Assembly: GCA_031082315.1 (NCBI GenBank) | Contig: JAVHLC010000001.1 | Location: forward strand, 338,501 to 402,500 | Direction: 5' to 3' | From: Thermodesulfobacteriota bacterium | GTDB taxonomy: Bacteria > Desulfobacterota > QYQD01 | Length of the DNA stretch: 64,000 nucleotides | Shown here: positions 30,237 to 39,385 of the stretch, one piece after another | Layout: every line of letters begins with the position of its first letter | Position numbering within the stretch: position 1 is the first letter of the stretch | Translations under genes and position numbers: made by a program | Notes under the pieces: model-generated | What the model was told of the DNA's origin: nothing | Database searches by the model: none | The model's input: only the letters and a program-made list of their open reading frames with translations

Positions 30237-30445
30237 AACCACAGAGGACACAGAGAAAATAAAGATATCAATAAGTTAGAACAGATTCTGGCTTCTCCTC
30301 TCTGTGATCTCCTGATATTCTCGCTCATGGCCCCAAAATACACGGGAACTGCTTTGGAGAGCCCAGAGGTTCAATGAGTACCCAGAGAGTTGGCTTTTTC
30401 TTGTTTCTCGGAAATTTTCTCTTTTCTCAGTGTGCTCTGTGGTTA
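30237..30445. repeat. CACAGAG-armed repeat element, copy 2
   Basis: Begins ACCACAGAGGACACAGAG and ends GTGCTCTGTGGTT, inverted arms about 190 bases apart, in the rpe-rsmB gap. No coding signal inside. Confidence 0.6.
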
Positions 30446-30464
30446 AACAATCAACTATCTGCTT

Positions 30465-31820
30465 TCAGCTCCCCTTTTTCATCCGCACCGCAGTGAATCC
30501 ATCGGTCCCATGCCGGTTGGGATAGGTGCGCAAAAAATTGTCTTCTACCAGTTCGCCGGCCCTTTGCGGCAGTACCGATTCAGGGTCTTCTATCTCAAAC
30601 TCCGGATGACGAATCAGGAGGTTTTTTATAACTTCTTCGTTCTCCTCCGATTCCAGGCTGCAGGTGGCATAGACCAGGATACCTCCGGGTTTAAGGAGCG
30701 GCGCCACCTCGTCCAGAAGACGTCCCTGCCGTTCGGCCATAATTGGAAGGTCTTCCGGCTTGCGGCGCCATTTGATGTCTGGGTTGCGGCGGATGACACC
30801 CAGGCCTGTACATGGGGCATCGACCAGGATACGGTCAAATTTTTTCCCGCCCAGGTCTGCCAGCGACCGCGTGACATCTTTTTTGATTACCTCGATATTC
30901 TGGATGCCGAGGCGGGTTGAGTTTTCTTTGAGCCGTTCCAGGCGTCCGCCGTGGATGTCCAGGGCCAGTATGCGCCCGAGATTACGCATTATCTGGGCCA
31001 TGTGCGTGGTTTTCCCCCCCAGACCGGCGCAGGCATCGAGTATTAACTCACCGGGCTGGGGCGAGACGAGATGGGAAACAAGCTGTGAGGATTCATCCTG
31101 CACCTGGAACCAGCCGGTTTTATAACCGGTAAGTTTCAGGATATTGCCAAAAAAGCCCTTTAGTATCAGCCCGTCCGGAGAATAGGGGGCAGGCTCAATC
31201 CCCGGGACCTCTTTGCGCAAAAACTCCAGGAGCTGATTGCGCTTTAACCGCAGGGTATTGACGCGGATGGCCAGAACCGGCATCTTGTTGTTGCTTTCGC
31301 ATAAGTCACGGGCCGCATCCGCTCCATAGCGTCCTGTCCAGCGTTCCACCAGCCATAGCGGATGAGAGGTCTCTACCGCCAGCCAGGCCGATAAATCTTC
31401 CTTTGGATCAGGCCACCTGATCTCCTCTCTTCCCCGTTCCACGGCCCGCAGCACACCGTTTACAAAACGGGCGATCCATTCCGGGTGGCTGACCTTGACC
31501 AGATTCACAGATTCATTGACTGCGGCCGAAGGCGGGATGCGATCCATGTAAAGGAGCTGATATATCCCCAGCCGCAAGACGTTCTGAACCAGCGGTTCAA
31601 TTTTTTCCCGCGGGGTCCTGGAAAATTGGTCTATGGTCCAGTCAAGCCGCGCCCGCTGCCTGAGGACGCCATAGACGAGTTCCATGATCAGGGCCCGATC
31701 CCGCCTTTCCAGGGTGAAATGCTTGCGAAAGGCCTTTTCCATGAGCGCATCCAAGGTATCTTGTCCCTTTTCCAGTTCATCCAGAACTGCGAGGGCAACC
31801 TGCCGTGGGTTGGCAAACAT
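30465..31820 (-). CDS. rsmB: 16S rRNA (cytosine-967-C5) methyltransferase
   Basis: Makes m5C967 in 16S rRNA. The N-terminal NusB-like RNA-binding domain spans residues 1-135. The methyltransferase half shows DACAGLGGKTTHMAQ (SAM site), DAPCTGLGVIRRNPDIKW with one catalytic cysteine and YATCSLESEENE with the other. Length 451. The ATG overlaps the DUF116 stop by one base (TAATG), so it is coupled to the fmt-DUF116 transcript. This fmt-rsmB association is common in bacteria. Confidence 0.95.
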   Translation of the reverse strand: MFANPRQVALAVLDELEKGQDTLDALMEKAFRKHFTLERRDRALIMELVYGVLRQRARLDWTIDQFSRTPREKIEPLVQNVLRLGIYQLLYMDRIPPSAAVNESVNLVKVSHPEWIARFVNGVLRAVERGREEIRWPDPKEDLSAWLAVETSHPLWLVERWTGRYGADAARDLCESNNKMPVLAIRVNTLRLKRNQLLEFLRKEVPGIEPAPYSPDGLILKGFFGNILKLTGYKTGWFQVQDESSQLVSHLVSPQPGELILDACAGLGGKTTHMAQIMRNLGRILALDIHGGRLERLKENSTRLGIQNIEVIKKDVTRSLADLGGKKFDRILVDAPCTGLGVIRRNPDIKWRRKPEDLPIMAERQGRLLDEVAPLLKPGGILVYATCSLESEENEEVIKNLLIRHPEFEIEDPESVLPQRAGELVEDNFLRTYPNRHGTDGFTAVRMKKGS

Positions 31821-32584
31821 TATGCCCCTCCCTGCAGGAAATGGCGCATGGCCTTTTCCACCTTTGTCAGGTCCACCTGGGTATTAAAGCACGGTCCATG
31901 AGGCCGAATATTAAATATCCCGTAAACCGGCACCGGATAGCTGTCCTGAATGCCGCTGGTCAGATCCCTTTCACAGGCCACGGCGATTATAATCCGGGGT
32001 TTCTTTTCTACCACAATGCGACGGGCAATAGTGCCGCCGGTAGCCACGGAAAGATTAACACCGTAAGTCTCGGCCATTTCCACCAGGTCCTTGATCTTGC
32101 ACTGCCCGCACCGCTTGCAGTTATCCACATTGCCCGTGATCTTTACCGTGCACTCGTAATTCTGGAGGCAGTGGGGCATCAAGAGGAGTAGGCGTTCAGG
32201 CCTGATATGGCCGGCTTGGGCCATGACTATATCATTATTTACTTCTACAAAGGCATGTTGGATTTTTTCTTTCGAGATGCCGAAGAGCTTGCCGACTAAT
32301 ATCAAGACAGGAAAAATAACCTTGATTACTGCGCCGCGCAGACGTTTGGAGAGTAAAAGGTCCTTCTTGAAGATCAGGGTTAGTACGATGGAAAAGATGC
32401 CCCCTACTGCCAATAAAAGCAGGATGCCAAAGAAAACGGCCAGCAGAGCGGGAAGAGCACGATGGATATTGGCCAATCCCACGTATGGTATCCACCAGAG
32501 GAGGACAGCAACCAGAAAAAATAAGGCGCAGGTTACGAGGAGCAGACCAACAAATAAAACCTTATGCGACTTTTCTTCAGACAT
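31820..32584 (-). CDS. DUF116 membrane protein
   Basis: Conserved protein of unknown function. Two hydrophobic segments at about 9-28 and 40-68 anchor the N-terminus. The cytosolic part has a cysteine cluster, PHCLQNYEC then NCKRCGQCKIKDL, which could hold an iron-sulfur cluster or zinc (inference), and a later IAVACERDL. Length 254. It sits between fmt and rsmB with a 21-base gap and a 1-base overlap, so it is made together with translation-initiation and rRNA-modification enzymes. Confidence 0.85.
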   Translation of the reverse strand: MSEEKSHKVLFVGLLLVTCALFFLVAVLLWWIPYVGLANIHRALPALLAVFFGILLLLAVGGIFSIVLTLIFKKDLLLSKRLRGAVIKVIFPVLILVGKLFGISKEKIQHAFVEVNNDIVMAQAGHIRPERLLLLMPHCLQNYECTVKITGNVDNCKRCGQCKIKDLVEMAETYGVNLSVATGGTIARRIVVEKKPRIIIAVACERDLTSGIQDSYPVPVYGIFNIRPHGPCFNTQVDLTKVEKAMRHFLQGGA

Positions 32585-32605
32585 TATTGACTTTTTACTA
32601 ATTCA

Positions 32606-33553
32606 TTAACCCAGTTTTTCGCCTATATCTATCTTATGGCCACGGCGGAAATCCGCTACGGCCATTCGCCGGCCGCCTTCGATTTTGATCTCGGTGATAA
32701 GGATATAATCCCTGCCCGTGGCAACCAGGAGTCCGGAATCATCCGCCTGGATTATCTCCCCCGGCGCCTTTTTTTCTGCCCCCCCGATAAGGCGCGGCTT
32801 ATAAAGATGACAGAGTTTGCCTCGCCAGTATGAATAGGAACCAGGCCAGGGGTCAAGGCCCCGGATAAGATTAAAAATCTTTCCGGCCTGCTGCCGCCAA
32901 TCGATCCGCCCGTCTTCTTTTTTTAACATCGGGGCGTAAGAAACCCCGGTTTTTGGCTGCGGCCTTGGTATAATAGTGCCTTTCTGGAGGCCGTCAAGGG
33001 TTTTGACGAGGGCTCTGGCTCCAAGGCCCGCCAGGCGATCATGTAATGTACCCGCCGTATCCGCCGGTTCAATTTTAGTCTCCTCCATGAGAAGAATCGG
33101 GCCGGTATCCATGCCTTCATCCAGTTGCATAATGGTTACACCGGTTATTTCTTCCCCGTTTATTAAGGCCTGCTGAATAGGAGCGGCCCCCCGGTATTTA
33201 GGCAGGAGAGAGGCATGGACATTGATGGCGCCGCGTCGCGGTATGGCCAGTAGTTCCGCGGGCAGGATCTTACCGTAGGCCACCACAATTATGACCTCCG
33301 AGGCCAGTTTTCGCATCCCGCCAAGAAAATTTTCTGTGCGTATCTTCTCCGGCTGGAGGACAGGGATTTTTGACTGTGCGGCCAGGACCTTGACCGGGGG
33401 AGGGGCGACGGCCAGACCTCGTCCTTTAGGCCGGTCCGGTTGAGTGACCACCGCTGCAACTTCTACCCCGCCATAATGGATGAGGGCCTCCAGGGAGGGC
33501 ACAGCGAACGCCGGGGTCCCCATGAAGACTACCCGCCAACGCGGCGGGTTCAT
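32606..33553 (-). CDS. fmt: Methionyl-tRNA formyltransferase
   Basis: Formylates initiator Met-tRNA using 10-formyltetrahydrofolate. The N-terminal Rossmann domain includes VFMGTPAFAVPSLEAL. The catalytic segment INVHASLLPKYRGAAPIQQA contains the conserved Asn and His, and DTGPIL the Asp. The C-terminal OB-like domain binds tRNA. Length 315 is usual. Overlaps def by 4 bases (ATGA), the classical def-fmt pairing. Confidence 0.96.
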   Translation of the reverse strand: MNPPRWRVVFMGTPAFAVPSLEALIHYGGVEVAAVVTQPDRPKGRGLAVAPPPVKVLAAQSKIPVLQPEKIRTENFLGGMRKLASEVIIVVAYGKILPAELLAIPRRGAINVHASLLPKYRGAAPIQQALINGEEITGVTIMQLDEGMDTGPILLMEETKIEPADTAGTLHDRLAGLGARALVKTLDGLQKGTIIPRPQPKTGVSYAPMLKKEDGRIDWRQQAGKIFNLIRGLDPWPGSYSYWRGKLCHLYKPRLIGGAEKKAPGEIIQADDSGLLVATGRDYILITEIKIEGGRRMAVADFRRGHKIDIGEKLG

Positions 33554-34062
33554 AATGCTTCTACCTTAAGGATTTTTTTGAGGCGACGTTTGTAGAGTGA
33601 CCTTTTGAGGCTGCTGATGCGGTCGATATAAAGTATGCCGTTCAGGTGGTCGATCTCGTGCTGAAGACAGATGGCCAGGAGCCCATCGCCCTCGACCTCT
33701 ACCGGCTGCCCTTCGAGATTCAAGGCCCTCACCTTGACCCGGGCGCTGCGCCTGACCTCGGCAGAATAGTCAACAACACTCAAACAGGCCTCTTCATAGG
33801 TGGTCTCGTCTTCTGCCCAGATGATCTCCGGGTTAATCAAGGCGGTTAATTTCTTATTTTCGCCTTCCCTGGACAAATCAAAGACAAGGACCCTTTTCAG
33901 GACACCGATCTGGTTAGCGGCCAGTCCAATTCCCGGAGCCGCATACATGGTGTCCGCCATGTCAGCAACTAATGCCAGAATCTCAGACGTTATCTTCTTC
34001 ACCGGCTCCGCCGCTTCTTTTAGAACCGGGTGTGGGTAGGTAATAATCTTGCGTATAGCCAT
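33550..34062 (-). CDS. def: Peptide deformylase
   Basis: Removes the N-formyl group from new proteins; metal enzyme. All three motifs are present: GIGLAANQIG, EACLS (normally EGCLS; the cysteine ligand is kept) and QHEIDHLNG with the HExxH metal site. I place the start at the ATG at 34062, giving MAIRKIITYPHP, the usual family beginning; an ATG 8 codons upstream (34086) would begin inside GCTGA repeat sequence. The product is then 170 residues. Partner of fmt downstream. Confidence 0.94.
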   Translation of the reverse strand: MAIRKIITYPHPVLKEAAEPVKKITSEILALVADMADTMYAAPGIGLAANQIGVLKRVLVFDLSREGENKKLTALINPEIIWAEDETTYEEACLSVVDYSAEVRRSARVKVRALNLEGQPVEVEGDGLLAICLQHEIDHLNGILYIDRISSLKRSLYKRRLKKILKVEAL

Positions 34063-34156
34063 AAAATTCACGTAGCTATCAGCCATCAGCGGTCAGCTTT
34101 CAGGGAAAATTCACCTCTGCCTAGCTGTTTACTGAGTGCTGGGCACTATAAGCTAT

Positions 34157-36616
34157 TTATAACATGCTTTCGGGGTCAACGTCTATAATCAATTTGACCC
34201 CTGAGACGGGAGGTTTTGCCTTAAGATATTCGAGAAGACCATTAGTGTAGGCATGTAGCGGCCCGACCCGGAGACCCTTCAAAAACATCTGATACCGGAA
34301 CTTCCCCCTTATTTTGAAGAGCGGCGCCGGGGCCGGCCCAAGGATTTCCACGGTATCCAGCCAATCCCTGTTTTTTTGCAAAAGTGCATGCGCCCGTAGG
34401 CTCATCTCCCGGGCATAATCCTTGACCTTGATTTGGCCGTTGCTTTCCAGCAAGAGGTTAATCAGGCGTACAAAAGGTGGATACCTGAGTGCCTGGCGAA
34501 GGGCAATCTCCTCCTCATAGTATCCCGGAAAATCGTGCCCTTTGGCCTTAACAATACTGTAGTGATCCGGATTATAGGTCTGTATTATAACCTTTCCCGG
34601 CCTTTCCCCTCGACCGGCCCGGCCTGCCACCTGAGCTAAAAGTTGGAAGGTCTTTTCCGCCGCCCGAAAGTCCGGCAGGTTCAGAGACAGGTCGGCGGAA
34701 ACCACGCCAACCAGGGTGATATAAGGGAAATCATGCCCCTTGGTCACCATCTGTGTGCCTACCAGGATATCTATCTCCCTCTTTTGAACAGCTCGCAAAA
34801 TAGCATGGTGCGCCCTTTTCCGGGTGGTTGTATCCCGATCCAGACGGGCTATACGCGCCTCCGGGAAAAGCGTTTTTAGTTCCGCTTCAATACGTTCCGT
34901 CCCCCAGCCAATCGATCTGACATTAATACCACCACAGGCCGGACAGGCCGGAAGCGCCGGGACTGAATAGCCACAATAATGGCAAAGGAGGGTCTGTTCA
35001 GAGAGATGATGGGTCAGAGAAACACTACAATTAGGGCAAATCAAGACCTGACCACAGGAGTTGCATTGCATAGAAGGCGAGTAGCCCCGACGGTTAAGAA
35101 AGATAAGGGTTTGCTCCCTCTTTTGCAGGTTATCTTCTATGGCATCAAGGAGTTCCGGGAAAAAGATCTCCCTGCCGGCCCCGGTCTGTGACCCGGGGTT
35201 GCGCATATCGATAACAGACATCTCCGGCAACGCCCTCTCCTCAACCCGCTTGGTCAGCGCCAGGTATCCATAACGTCCTGATTTTACATTAAATATGCTT
35301 TGTATGGAGGGAGTGGCCGAACCCAAAATAACTACCGCCTTCTCCAGACGGCCACGCATTACGGCCACATCCCGGCCATGATAACGGAGCTTGTCTTCCT
35401 GCTTATAGGAGCTGTCGTGTTCCTCATCCACCACGATCAGGCCCAGGGAGGAAAGAGGCGCAAACACAGCCGAACGGGCGCCGATGACTATTCGGGCCGT
35501 TCCTCCCAGTATGTGCATCCATTGATCAAGTTTTTCGCCGGGGGATAGGCCGCTGTGCAGGACGGCGACCTTATCCCCGAAACATGAGATGAAGGCCGCC
35601 TCCAGATAGGCAGTCAAAGCGATCTCAGGGACAAGAACTATGCAGTCCTTTCCTTGAGCCAGGGCAGCTTCGGCGGCCCGCAGGTACACCTCTGTCTTTC
35701 CGCTTGCCGTGACCCCGTGGAGGATATGGGCAGAAAATTCATGGCTGGAGAGGGCCCTGGTGATATCTTCAACGGCCTGTTTCTGTTCGGCCGTCAGGGC
35801 GGTAGGACGTCTATACCAGAAGCCCTCGGCGCTAAATGGATCTCTGTAAATAATAGCCCTGGAGAAGGAGATAAGGCCGGACTTCTCCAGTTTTTTCAAT
35901 CTCTTTGTCAGGTGGGGCATGGAGGCCCCCAGTCTCTTTACAGGAACCTCTCCTTGCTCCCGCAGATAGGTAAGGATAGCCTCTTCATCGCCGGATAAGG
36001 GCTTTTCCGAAGCTTTTCCGGTGAGCCTTACCATGCGCTCCTCTTTAAGTCTGGTGCGCGGTCGTTCCACGACCTCTTTCCAGGCGAGGAGGCCTTTATC
36101 AACCAGGCCGGGTATTAAATGGCGGCCAGCGCCGGGGGAAATTTTTTCAATATCCGGGAGCGAGACCGGTTTTTCTCCACGAAAAAGACTCAAGACGGAG
36201 AGGATCTCCGGAGAGGCATCCTCTTCGTTACACCCCGGCGTATCTGCGGCCAGGGCGCGGCGACCGGTCCCGGTAAGAATCAGCAATCGCCGGCTGGAGA
36301 CATTCAGGCCGGCCGGCAGGGCCAACTCTATCACCTTACCCAGGGGATAATGATAATAGCGCGCCATCCACTCAAAAAGGCGAAGGAGGCCGGGAGGAAA
36401 GAGGGGGCGCTCATCCAGTATGTCCAGGATCTCTTTCAGTTCCGGCCGGTCTGAAGAGGCGACCGTACCCAGTACATAACCGGTGACAGCACGTAACCCT
36501 ACGGGGATAAGTACACGCAGGCCAGGTTGTATGCGCTTCTCCAATTCAGCCGGGACAAGATAGTGGAAGGTCTTGAAGACAGGCAAGGTTGGGGCTGCTT
36601 CAATGATCAGGGCCAT
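34157..36616 (-). CDS. priA: Primosomal protein N' (PriA helicase)
   Basis: Restarts collapsed replication forks by reloading the replisome. An N-terminal DNA-binding domain (APTLPVFKTFHYLVPAEL) is followed by the helicase core: Walker A GVTASGKTEVY, DEEH box VVDEEHDSSYKQ and motif VI QVAGRAGRGE. The zinc site is built from CNSCG, CPNC, CHYC and CPAC. The start at 36616 is chosen because it lies one base after the galU stop and gives the family beginning; the longer frame starting at 36667 would overlap galU. Length 819. Confidence 0.96.
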   Translation of the reverse strand: MALIIEAAPTLPVFKTFHYLVPAELEKRIQPGLRVLIPVGLRAVTGYVLGTVASSDRPELKEILDILDERPLFPPGLLRLFEWMARYYHYPLGKVIELALPAGLNVSSRRLLILTGTGRRALAADTPGCNEEDASPEILSVLSLFRGEKPVSLPDIEKISPGAGRHLIPGLVDKGLLAWKEVVERPRTRLKEERMVRLTGKASEKPLSGDEEAILTYLREQGEVPVKRLGASMPHLTKRLKKLEKSGLISFSRAIIYRDPFSAEGFWYRRPTALTAEQKQAVEDITRALSSHEFSAHILHGVTASGKTEVYLRAAEAALAQGKDCIVLVPEIALTAYLEAAFISCFGDKVAVLHSGLSPGEKLDQWMHILGGTARIVIGARSAVFAPLSSLGLIVVDEEHDSSYKQEDKLRYHGRDVAVMRGRLEKAVVILGSATPSIQSIFNVKSGRYGYLALTKRVEERALPEMSVIDMRNPGSQTGAGREIFFPELLDAIEDNLQKREQTLIFLNRRGYSPSMQCNSCGQVLICPNCSVSLTHHLSEQTLLCHYCGYSVPALPACPACGGINVRSIGWGTERIEAELKTLFPEARIARLDRDTTTRKRAHHAILRAVQKREIDILVGTQMVTKGHDFPYITLVGVVSADLSLNLPDFRAAEKTFQLLAQVAGRAGRGERPGKVIIQTYNPDHYSIVKAKGHDFPGYYEEEIALRQALRYPPFVRLINLLLESNGQIKVKDYAREMSLRAHALLQKNRDWLDTVEILGPAPAPLFKIRGKFRYQMFLKGLRVGPLHAYTNGLLEYLKAKPPVSGVKLIIDVDPESML

Positions 36617-36617
36617 T

Positions 36618-37487
36618 TTAGCCGCGGCATAGTTCCTTTTGCAGGTATTCTCTGACCCTTGGGCCAATCTCCGGGTGTTTCAGGGCATAGGCCAGCGTAG
36701 CCTGAATATAGCCAAATTTGTCCCCGGCATCATAGCGCCGGCCGGCAAAACGGTAGGCGTATATCTGATTTTGGCGCGCCAGCTCCATAAGGGCATCAGT
36801 AAGTTGGATCTCTCCGCCATGTCCTGTTGGCGTGTTTTCCAGGATGGTAAATATATCAGGCGTCAGGATATACCGTCCGATAATAGCCAGATTTGAATCT
36901 GTTGTTCCCGGGGCCGGTTTTTCCATCATCTTTGTCACCCTATAGGTCTGTTCTTTGATCTCCGTCCCTTCGACTATACCATAGCTATGAACCTCTTCTT
37001 TCGGCACGGGATAGACAGCTACTATCGGCTTATGAAATTCATTAAAGACATTCAATAATTGCTGGGTACAGGGAATGGAGGCATCCACCAGGTCGTCACC
37101 CAGGACTACAACAAACGGTTCATTGCCCACCAGGTCTTTTGTGCATAGTATCGCATGACCCAGACCCAATGGCCGCTTTTGCCTGACAGAGGTAATCTCG
37201 ATCAAATTAGATATTTTTTTGACTTCTTCCAGAAGCGTCCACTTTTTTCTCTGTTCCAGGATCGTCTCCAGTTCATAGGAATAATCAAAGTGGTCTTCGA
37301 TCGCAGACTTGCCACTGCCGGTGACCATAATGACCTGTTCTATACCGGAGGCCACCACCTCTTCCACAATGTACTGGATGGTAGGCCGGTCAACGATGGT
37401 CAGCATCTCCTTGGGGATCGCCTTTGTAGCCGGCAGGAAACGGGTACCCAGTCCGGCTACCGGAATAACGGCCTTTCTTATCCTCAT
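36618..37487 (-). CDS. galU: UTP-glucose-1-phosphate uridylyltransferase
   Basis: Makes UDP-glucose for envelope polysaccharides and for the galactose route with galT. The nucleotide-binding N-terminus is VIPVAGLGTRFLPATKAIPK with its catalytic lysine. VVLGDDLVD holds the metal-binding aspartate, and GRRYDAGDKFGYI is the C-terminal signature. Length 289 is normal. First gene of the leftward group galU-priA-def-fmt-DUF116-rsmB; its promoter must lie in the 296-base region shared with the divergent J-domain/MinD gene. Confidence 0.96.
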   Translation of the reverse strand: MRIRKAVIPVAGLGTRFLPATKAIPKEMLTIVDRPTIQYIVEEVVASGIEQVIMVTGSGKSAIEDHFDYSYELETILEQRKKWTLLEEVKKISNLIEITSVRQKRPLGLGHAILCTKDLVGNEPFVVVLGDDLVDASIPCTQQLLNVFNEFHKPIVAVYPVPKEEVHSYGIVEGTEIKEQTYRVTKMMEKPAPGTTDSNLAIIGRYILTPDIFTILENTPTGHGGEIQLTDALMELARQNQIYAYRFAGRRYDAGDKFGYIQATLAYALKHPEIGPRVREYLQKELCRG

Positions 37488-37508
37488 AAGATCTCCCGAA
37501 TTACATAT

Positions 37509-37655
37509 AGTTAGTGTTCATCCGGAAACCCAAAGTTTCCGGATGAAACTGTCAGCGCTCAGCATTCAGCTCAATATGTTGTTTGTCCTGGTTTTTTGCT
37601 GACAGCTGATAGCGTGAAGCCGCAAACAGTAATTTCCGGATGAAAAACCAGTTAG
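37509..37655. repeat. GTTTCCGGAT-hairpin repeat, copy R2
   Basis: A complete copy: left hairpin CATCCGGAAAC, CCAAA, GTTTCCGGATG (11-bp stem), GCTGA-rich core with TGTTGTTTGTCC, and right hairpin-like CAAACAGTAATTTCCGG. The outermost bases, TTAGTGTTCATCC on the left and GGATGAAAAACCAGTTAG on the right, form an imperfect terminal inversion. It occupies the divergent promoter region between galU and the MinD fusion. Confidence 0.78.
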
Positions 37656-37783
37656 TTTTCTCCCGGTCCTGTGGTTAATTTATACAAGGAGGATGAAACA
37701 AAGTCAAATGAACCCTAAAGAAAAGAAATAAATAGCCGAAAAAGATATTGATAACTAGTATCTCACATCCCGGAGGAAGAATT

Positions 37784-39196
37784 ATGTCCAGAGATAGTGT
37801 AAAACTCTATTATGCGCTATCTGTGCTTTTTCCAAAAGAGCAATTGGAATCGCCGGCCTTTCTGACATCGCTTGATACCGAAACCCTCAAAAAGGCCTTT
37901 CGCACAAAGGTCATGCAATGCCATCCCGACCTCATCCATAACTTGCCCGAGAGCTTTCGCCGCAACAGGCATGAGCGTTTTATACGCATCCAGCAGGCCC
38001 ATGAGTTTTTAAACGGCTACTTGGAAACGGCACGCGAAAGGGGAGAAGATATCCCGTGGCCCCAATTTAAAAGGAAGGTTACGCCTGATGTCGCAGAGCA
38101 AAGCGCCGCCCCCCAACGCAAGCTGATATTTGCCGTGGGCGGCGCCAAGGGAGGCATAGGGAAGACCATTGTTTCCGCAAATCTGAGCGCCGGCCTGGCA
38201 TCGCTGGGTAAAAGGGTCATTGCCGTGGATCTGGACCTGGGCGGGGCCAACTTACATCTCCACCTGGGGGTAAAGTTCCCGCCGCTCACCCTGCAGCACT
38301 ATTTTAAAGACGGGAAGCCATTAAACGAACTCTGCCTGGATACGGCGGTTAAGAATCTGAAAATCATAGCCGGGGATAGTTCCAACCTGGGCATGGCCAA
38401 CATCCTAACGGCGCAAAAGAAAAAGCTCATTAAGGACTTGCAAGGTCTGCCGGCTGATTATGTGGTCATCGATTTGGGCGGAGATACCTCCTATAACATG
38501 GTGGACTTCTTTTTGGCCGCAGATGAGCGGATAGCCGTGACCTCACCGGAACCGAGCTCTGTCCTGGATGTCTATAATTTTATAAAGGTCAGTCTGCTCC
38601 GCTACCTCAACAAGAATATTTTTGATATCCTGAGACCAGAAGAAGCAAGGAAGCTGCCGGGGCGCATTAACGAGTTTAAGGGGTTGATCTTTGAAGCCAC
38701 CGCCTCTTCCGACCACCGCCGCATAAAACGCATCGATGAGCTATTGGCTCTTGTCCGGGAAAGAGATACGGATTGGGGGCTTTTCCTGCAGGAGAAAATG
38801 GATAAGTTTTGCCCCTACCTGGTTGTCAATATGATAGAGGCAGGCGCTGATGGCAATATTTCAACCCGCATTGCCGAAATTGCCAGACAAAATCTCTCTA
38901 TAAATATTTTGCCCTTACCCGGCATCTCCTTTGACCGGGAAGTTAAAAACGTGGTGCATTATCTTGTGCCCGTACTGCTGGAAAGGCCAAAAAGTCAGGC
39001 CTCCCGGTGTGTTTTCAACATATTGCGTACTATACTGCAAAGGCACATTGGAGATAGGGGTCTATGTCAACTCCTGGAAAATGCGACCGACGAAAAAATT
39101 GCCCCGGCGTTTTTTCAGTTTATCAAAGGAGAGACGGGCGCCACGTTTGGCAGCAAACAAAAAAAGGTTGACCATGTTTATGCCGGTTGGCGTTAA
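37784..39196 (+). CDS. J-domain protein fused to a MinD/ParA-type ATPase
   Basis: Residues ~5-80 are a J domain (co-chaperone for Hsp70) with the essential HPD at 47-49 in VMQCHPDL. From about residue 112 a MinD/FlhG-type deviant Walker ATPase follows: GGAKGGIGKTIVSANLS, VDLDLGGANLH, and VIDLGGDT as switch II. The C-terminal part lacks an obvious amphipathic membrane-targeting helix. Start at 37784 because GGAGGAAGAATT directly precedes that ATG; the frame extends 12 codons further without support. Length 470. MinD proteins of this type place flagella, pili or chemosensory arrays; the function here is unknown. Signalling genes follow. Confidence 0.85.
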   Translation: MSRDSVKLYYALSVLFPKEQLESPAFLTSLDTETLKKAFRTKVMQCHPDLIHNLPESFRRNRHERFIRIQQAHEFLNGYLETARERGEDIPWPQFKRKVTPDVAEQSAAPQRKLIFAVGGAKGGIGKTIVSANLSAGLASLGKRVIAVDLDLGGANLHLHLGVKFPPLTLQHYFKDGKPLNELCLDTAVKNLKIIAGDSSNLGMANILTAQKKKLIKDLQGLPADYVVIDLGGDTSYNMVDFFLAADERIAVTSPEPSSVLDVYNFIKVSLLRYLNKNIFDILRPEEARKLPGRINEFKGLIFEATASSDHRRIKRIDELLALVRERDTDWGLFLQEKMDKFCPYLVVNMIEAGADGNISTRIAEIARQNLSINILPLPGISFDREVKNVVHYLVPVLLERPKSQASRCVFNILRTILQRHIGDRGLCQLLENATDEKIAPAFFQFIKGETGATFGSKQKKVDHVYAGWR

Positions 39197-39198
39197 GT

Positions 39199-39358
39199 AG
39201 TTTCCATCCAGAAAACCGGGGTTTTCTGGATGGAGCGGTCAGCAGTCAGCTATCAGCGTTCAGCTTAAGATGTTGTTTATCTTATTTTTTTGCTGACGGC
39301 TGAAAGCTGATCGCTGAAAGCTTGAATCCGAAAACGATAGTTTTCGGATGAAAACTAA
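39199..39358. repeat. GTTTCCGGAT-hairpin repeat, copy R3
   Basis: Left hairpin CCAGAAAACC, GG, GGTTTTCTGG (10-bp stem, variant of the family), GCTGA-rich core with TGTTGTTTATCTT, right hairpin CCGAAAAC, GATA, GTTTTCGG, then ATGAAAACTAAAC. It begins only 3 bases after the stop of the MinD fusion and could end its transcript. Confidence 0.75.
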
Positions 39359-39385
39359 ACCGTTACGAAAAAGGTATTATCGCCC

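Noticed and set aside
36021..36350. Plus-strand frames over priA, gyrA and other GC-rich genes
   Set aside because: Antisense shadows with no ribosome sites or domains.
37560..37620. CRISPR-like array from repeated GCTGA/TCAGC words
   Set aside because: Words are 7-9 bases, irregular and without spacers of constant length; they are the core of repeat family R.
37686..37730. Tiny leader peptide (12 codons) before the J-domain/MinD gene
   Set aside because: AAGGAGG lies directly against its ATG, the peptide has no attenuator-like content and no terminator structure follows.
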